A stretch of DNA of 18,084 nt from Bacteroidales bacterium (GTDB lineage: Bacteria > Bacteroidota > Bacteroidia > Bacteroidales > UBA7960), in assembly GCA_003557765.1 (NCBI GenBank), contig PWNO01000304.1, positions 1 to 18,084 of the forward strand. Direction: 5' to 3'. How positions within the stretch are numbered: position 1 is the first letter of the stretch; every line of letters starts with the position of its first letter. The notes beneath the pieces are model-generated. The model did no database searches, was not told where the DNA came from, and worked only from the letters and a program-made list of their open reading frames with translations. Shown here piece after piece: positions 14,175-18,084 of this stretch. The translations under genes and the position numbers were made by a program.

Positions 14175-16244
14175 TTAGCCAATGGCCTCGTCTTCGTTTG
14201 CCAGCTTATCGCTTTGCACTTTCTGTTTTTCAGCAGATTTACGTGGTAAGCTCAGGTAAAAAGTACTGCCCGTGTCCCCTTTTTGCGGATCATCATTGGA
14301 TTCTACCTTAATGCTTCCCCGATGCATTTTGATGATGCCATAAATGATGGGAAGTCCCAAGCCTGTGCCGTGGCCGGATTCCTTAGTGGTAAAAAAGGGT
14401 TCGAACATCCTTTCCTGGTTCTCTTTAGAGATCCCCGTGCCGGTATCAGAAATCTTGATTTCCAGTCCATCGCTGTTAAGTTGCTCTCCCACCACGATGC
14501 TGAGTTCGCCGCCCTCGGGCATCGCATCCACAGCATTCTTCAGGATGTTGGAAAACACCTGTACCATCTGATCGTAATCACATTCCAGGTTTGGATCACT
14601 GGTATTTACCCTGATGTCGAGTTCGACATTCTTTGGCAGCACAAATGTCTTAAGGCCTCCATTGATAAGCTTTTTTACATCAACTTTATCGATCTTTACC
14701 TTGCTCTTTCTTGCAAAGTTGAGTAATCCACCTACTATTTTTTTGCATCGGTCTGCCTGTTCTACGATCATCTTCAAATCCCGGTATAATGGCGAGGTGG
14801 GATCCATTTCATCCAGCAGGATATGGCTGTACATAATAACCACACCAAGCGGATTATTTACTTCATGTGCGATACCAGCTGCCAACTGACCCATCGAAGC
14901 CAGCTTTTCACTTTGCTTGAGGGCATCCTGTGTGCTGGCCAGCTTCTGGTTGGATTTATCCAGCTCCGTAATGTATTCATGCAGTTTGTCAATGGTATAA
15001 GGCAGGCACATCTCAGACTCTGCGAGGCATTGCAGGATAGCCACCGCATGTTCGTGACAGGTATCGTAACCACAGGCACCGCAATTTAGTTCATCTTCAG
15101 GCTCTTTTTTGCCAAATTTCCGCAATACTTCACGGATTTTTTCCTCGCTAGGCGGGTTGGGAAAGCGCTGATCATCTGCTTGGAAGGTCCTGCTCATCTC
15201 CAGCTTGAGGTAGGTTTCCAGGTCATTTTGCCATTGCTCCTGGTCAATCAGGTCATTTCTGCGCTTGGCAAAATTGGAGATGTTTTTCCTCTTATAGAAA
15301 AACTGCTGATTATGGCTCATACCCGGGCCGTTGATACATCCGTTACATAAAAGCAGGTCAAACATCTTGGCTTCAAGATACCCTTCTTCAAACTCACGCA
15401 GTACCTCGATGATATCATGGCGGCCTTCAGCCACAATGATATCTCCTTTCACAAAGTCTTCTTCAAGATCTACGGTTTGCAACATGCCTCCGCTGATCGG
15501 AAAGATAGCTCCCTTGCCTGCAACTGGCATGTCAAATTCGTGGGGTTCGGCATTTTCCTCTGTGATCTTTTTTTCAGCAAACATACGCCTCAGCTCCAGA
15601 AAGGAAATGACCTCATCAATCAGCCCTTTAAATTGATCTTCCTCGGCCTCTACTTTTTTGGCGATGCAGGGGCCAATAAAAACGATCCGCAAGTCATCCC
15701 CGTGCTTTTCCTTCAGCACCTTGGCTGTAGCCACCATGGGAGAAACTACGGGCACCAGCGAGTCAATGATTTGCGGATGATGCTTTTCCACATAGCTCAC
15801 AATGGATGGGCAACTTGTAGATATGAGCGGCCTGCCCGGTTTGGATTCCAGCAGCTCCTTATATTTGTTGGCAATGAGTTCTGCTCCGAATGCCACCTCG
15901 TTCACGTAGTCGAACCCGAGGGCTTTGATCATGCCCACAAAGTGCCGATAATCCTTAATATCGGTAAACTCGCCGGAGATGGAAGGTGCCACGATAGCAG
16001 CCACCTTATGATGGCTGTTCAGCAACGATTTCACTTTATCGATGGAAAAGGCAAACATTTTGGCATCGCGGCTGCAAACCCGTATGCAATTGCCGCAGGC
16101 AATGCACCTGGAAGGAATGATCTCGGCCTGGCCATTAATGATCTTAATAGCTTTTGCCGGACATTCCCTGACGCAGGTATAACATACCTTGCAGCGATCC
16201 TTAATTGTATAAATGATTTCCTTGTTTTCTTTCTCAGACATCAT
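14175..16244 (-). CDS. Histidine kinase fused to an [FeFe]-hydrogenase-like iron-sulfur sensor module
   Basis: A 689-residue cytosolic fusion. In order: two 4Fe-4S ferredoxin motifs (C18/21/24/28 and C47/50/53/57); a hydrogenase large-subunit domain (about 80-345); a four-cysteine FeS domain, C388-x2-C391-x4-C396-x16-C413; a helical linker; HisKA with H460 in IAHEVNNPLG; and a HATPase with N570, DTGTGI and GTGLGL. Of the H-cluster motifs, L1 reads STSCPS, with S144 where catalytic enzymes have the proton-transfer cysteine and C145 as ligand. L2 GPCIAKK keeps C193. L3 is CNGC (C300, C303), one residue shorter than CxxxC. It is probably an H2 or redox sensor, akin to sensory HydS proteins but with its own kinase instead of a PAS domain. 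It lies 17 bases after hydA and upstream of two receiver genes. Confidence 0.93.
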   Translation of the reverse strand: MMSEKENKEIIYTIKDRCKVCYTCVRECPAKAIKIINGQAEIIPSRCIACGNCIRVCSRDAKMFAFSIDKVKSLLNSHHKVAAIVAPSISGEFTDIKDYRHFVGMIKALGFDYVNEVAFGAELIANKYKELLESKPGRPLISTSCPSIVSYVEKHHPQIIDSLVPVVSPMVATAKVLKEKHGDDLRIVFIGPCIAKKVEAEEDQFKGLIDEVISFLELRRMFAEKKITEENAEPHEFDMPVAGKGAIFPISGGMLQTVDLEEDFVKGDIIVAEGRHDIIEVLREFEEGYLEAKMFDLLLCNGCINGPGMSHNQQFFYKRKNISNFAKRRNDLIDQEQWQNDLETYLKLEMSRTFQADDQRFPNPPSEEKIREVLRKFGKKEPEDELNCGACGYDTCHEHAVAILQCLAESEMCLPYTIDKLHEYITELDKSNQKLASTQDALKQSEKLASMGQLAAGIAHEVNNPLGVVIMYSHILLDEMDPTSPLYRDLKMIVEQADRCKKIVGGLLNFARKSKVKIDKVDVKKLINGGLKTFVLPKNVELDIRVNTSDPNLECDYDQMVQVFSNILKNAVDAMPEGGELSIVVGEQLNSDGLEIKISDTGTGISKENQERMFEPFFTTKESGHGTGLGLPIIYGIIKMHRGSIKVESNDDPQKGDTGSTFYLSLPRKSAEKQKVQSDKLANEDEAIG

Positions 16245-16261
16245 GCATTTGTGCTTAATGT

Positions 16262-17962
16262 TTACTTGTGCGCTTCATCCCACAACTTATTATTCGTGAA
16301 GGACATGCGTGCGAACAAGTCAGCTGCCACGGTATTTTCACTGGCGGATTGCCATTGGGCTGTTTTCTCCATGTCTCCGCACAGCTTTCTTCTTGCCTTA
16401 GGCTTTTCAAATCCTCGGCTGATAGGTTGGCCACCACCACCTGCACATCCGCCCAAGCAAGCCATCACCTCGATGTAATGGATATCGTCACGGCCCCCTT
16501 CCTTTGCCTCATTCAAATAATCTTCTGCTTCGGCAATGCTGCTTACCCAGGCAAAGCCCACTTGTTTATTACCAATAGTTACTTGAGTTTCCCGTTTGCC
16601 GGCAATGCTTTTGGGCTGCAGAAACCGGAATTTTTCCTTGCTGTTGCCTCCCATGATGCGGAACAATTCCCGTGCCACGGCTTCCGCTTTTCCGCCTGAA
16701 TAACCCAATTTATAGGCTGCAGCAGACGACTGTTGATAGGGCTCGTCCGGTGTTTCTTCTTCCATTTGTGCCAGGTTCAGTCCAAAGCTCCTGAGCAGCC
16801 GGAAAAGTTCACGAACGGTAAGCACGGCATCTATTTCTGAGACACCCTGGTGTGTGTTTATTTCCCAGCTTGCCTCATATTTTTTAGCTACGCAGGGCGT
16901 AATGCTAACGGCATAGATATCTTCACCGGCGATACCCTGCTCGCGGGCATAGTCTGTTTTGAGCAAACTCCCGGCGATATGGCCTGGGGATTTTACCGCT
17001 GCAAGGTGCGTTTGGGCTTCTGGCCGGAATACAGACACATAGCGCACCCAGGATGGGCAGCAGGAAGACATCATTGGCTTCTGATTCTTGCCTTTGCTTT
17101 TGAGCAACTCCGCAAGCTGCCTGGCCTCTTCCATCACATGGATATCTGCAGCTGTTCCCATGTCGAAGACCTTGCTTGCACCAAGTCTTTTGAGCGCTGC
17201 AGTGAGCCATTCCAATACCTTATCTTTAGCCTTGAAACCCATAAGTTCTGTCACGCTGGCGATGACCGAAGGACTGACCACAAACATCACCTTCTTTTTT
17301 GGGTTGCCCAATGCAGCATGCACTTTTTCCAGGTGGGAGATGTCGAGAAGTGCGGCTGTAGGGCAAACCTGGATGCATTGCCCACATTGAATACAGGATG
17401 ATACATTCAAACCTTTGCGAAAAGCACTATTCACTTTTGTCTCGTTGCCCCTGGAGATAAAGTCGATGGCCGTTACCCGTTGTACTTCTTCACAGATACG
17501 GACGCATCTGCTGCAAAGCACACATTTGGCAGGATCCCTGGCCACGGAGGTGCTCGAAAAATCAGGATGGTCAGTCAGTTTACCTGCAAAATACTTTCTT
17601 TCCTTCACGTTCATCTCCCCTGCCAGCCACTGCAGTTCGCAATGGCCATTGCGCTGACAGTATAGACAATCGTCGGGGTGATTGGAAAGCAGGAGTTCTA
17701 CCAGCGACTTCCTGGCCTTAATCACCCGCTGCGAGTTTGTCTTCACCTTCAGGCCGTCTGCAACCGGATAGGAGCAGGATGTAATCAGGTCTTTCTTCCC
17801 TTCGACTTCAACCACACAGAGACGGCATGCCCCTGTAGGCGAAAAACGGTTCATGTGGCACAAGGTAGGGATTTTAAAACCATGCTCGCGCAAAGCATCC
17901 AGAAGGCTTTCTCCCTCCTTGGCCATAATCGTTTTATTGTTTACTTCTATGTTACAATACAT
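16262..17962 (-). CDS. hydA: [FeFe] hydrogenase catalytic subunit HydA (NAD(H)-linked, HndD-like)
   Basis: HydA reversibly makes or oxidises H2. The 566-residue protein has the full M3 architecture: a 2Fe-2S domain (C35, C46, C49, C63), a His-Cys3 cluster (H95, C99, C102, C108), two 4Fe-4S motifs (C147/150/153/157 and C190/193/196/200), then the H domain. H-cluster motifs are canonical: L1 SSCCPSW (C301 proton relay, C302 ligand), L2 TPCVAKKYE (C357), L3 EVMACLGGCAGGGGQP (C502, C506). The carboxy tail ends WDEAHK without the extra 2Fe-2S domain found in Thermotoga HydA. A NuoF-like gene ends 13 bases upstream, indicating a multi-subunit NADH-dependent, possibly bifurcating, group A enzyme. 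AAGG precedes the ATG. It lacks a signal peptide, so it is cytoplasmic. Confidence 0.96.
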   Translation of the reverse strand: MYCNIEVNNKTIMAKEGESLLDALREHGFKIPTLCHMNRFSPTGACRLCVVEVEGKKDLITSCSYPVADGLKVKTNSQRVIKARKSLVELLLSNHPDDCLYCQRNGHCELQWLAGEMNVKERKYFAGKLTDHPDFSSTSVARDPAKCVLCSRCVRICEEVQRVTAIDFISRGNETKVNSAFRKGLNVSSCIQCGQCIQVCPTAALLDISHLEKVHAALGNPKKKVMFVVSPSVIASVTELMGFKAKDKVLEWLTAALKRLGASKVFDMGTAADIHVMEEARQLAELLKSKGKNQKPMMSSCCPSWVRYVSVFRPEAQTHLAAVKSPGHIAGSLLKTDYAREQGIAGEDIYAVSITPCVAKKYEASWEINTHQGVSEIDAVLTVRELFRLLRSFGLNLAQMEEETPDEPYQQSSAAAYKLGYSGGKAEAVARELFRIMGGNSKEKFRFLQPKSIAGKRETQVTIGNKQVGFAWVSSIAEAEDYLNEAKEGGRDDIHYIEVMACLGGCAGGGGQPISRGFEKPKARRKLCGDMEKTAQWQSASENTVAADLFARMSFTNNKLWDEAHK

Positions 17963-17975
17963 ACCTTGTTTTCAC

Positions 17976-18084
17976 TTACTTTATAAGTACCGCATTGAAT
18001 TTGCACACGTCAAAGCAGGTACCGCATCCAATGCATTTATCCTGCACGATGAAGTGCGGATATCTTGGAGAGCCGATGATGGCA
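17976..18084 (-). CDS. Carboxy terminus of a NuoF/HydB-like diaphorase subunit, truncated by the window edge
   Basis: Only the last 35 codons are in the window. They encode GSPRYPHFIVQDKCIGCG followed by TCFDVC, a 4Fe-4S motif (CxxCxxCxxxC) at the extreme end of the protein, then a TAA at 17976-17978. A terminal ferredoxin domain directly upstream of hydA is typical of the NuoF-like HydB/HndC subunit, which carries FMN and the NAD(H) site. The cysteine that closes the motif is followed by Lys instead of the usual Pro. The 13-base gap to hydA indicates one operon. Assignment rests on this tail and the neighbourhood; the catalytic part is outside. Confidence 0.75.
   Translation of the reverse strand, partial: AIIGSPRYPHFIVQDKCIGCGTCFDVCKFNAVLIK

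Noticed and set aside
15417..16478. Long plus-strand open frame (353 codons)
   Set aside because: It lies antisense to the sensor kinase and hydA, which have unmistakable iron-sulfur and H-cluster motifs. The plus-strand product is Cys/His-rich without a domain pattern.

Overview
The window looks like a chromosomal segment from an anaerobic, H2-metabolising member of the Bacteroidota, probably near the Bacteroidales. Three things point there. SecA has the long amino-terminal region typical of this phylum. A small DUF2795 protein of a type common in the phylum is present. Promoters follow the phylum's -33 TTG / -7 TAnnTTTG pattern; the best example has exactly 19 bases between the two elements. 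No tRNA, rRNA, insertion sequence, phage gene or CRISPR array was seen.

Positions 1-7410 are mostly housekeeping genes. They are secA (minus, running off the left edge), a DUF2795 gene with its own promoter and terminator (minus), smpB (plus), a rhomboid protease gene (minus, overlapping the end of smpB), an exported S41 carboxy-terminal processing protease (plus), a class IV PLP aminotransferase (plus) and zupT (minus).

Positions 7471-18084 form a minus-strand region centred on an [FeFe] hydrogenase. In transcription order it contains: the last 35 codons of a NuoF/HydB-like subunit; hydA, with all canonical H-cluster motifs; a soluble histidine kinase fused to a hydrogenase-like iron-sulfur sensor module; a stand-alone receiver; a receiver-histidine kinase; rex; a RibF-like protein translationally coupled to rex; an MBL-fold hydrolase; a 306-base non-coding gap with a promoter; hydG; two tandem TM1266-type putative hydrogenase regulators; and an Rrf2-type regulator with three cysteines.

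The layout suggests an NAD(H)-linked, possibly electron-bifurcating, hydrogenase set within several redox sensors. The sensor kinase would read H2 or redox state through iron-sulfur sites and feed a two-receiver phosphorelay. Rex would read NADH/NAD+. Rrf2 and the TM1266 proteins may report iron-sulfur or maturation status. The most unusual points are the sensor kinase (a serine in place of the proton-transfer cysteine and a CxxC instead of CxxxC in the third H-cluster motif), the absence of any DNA-binding output domain in the phosphorelay, and a RibF whose riboflavin-kinase half lacks the PTAN motif. hydE and hydF are not in the window.
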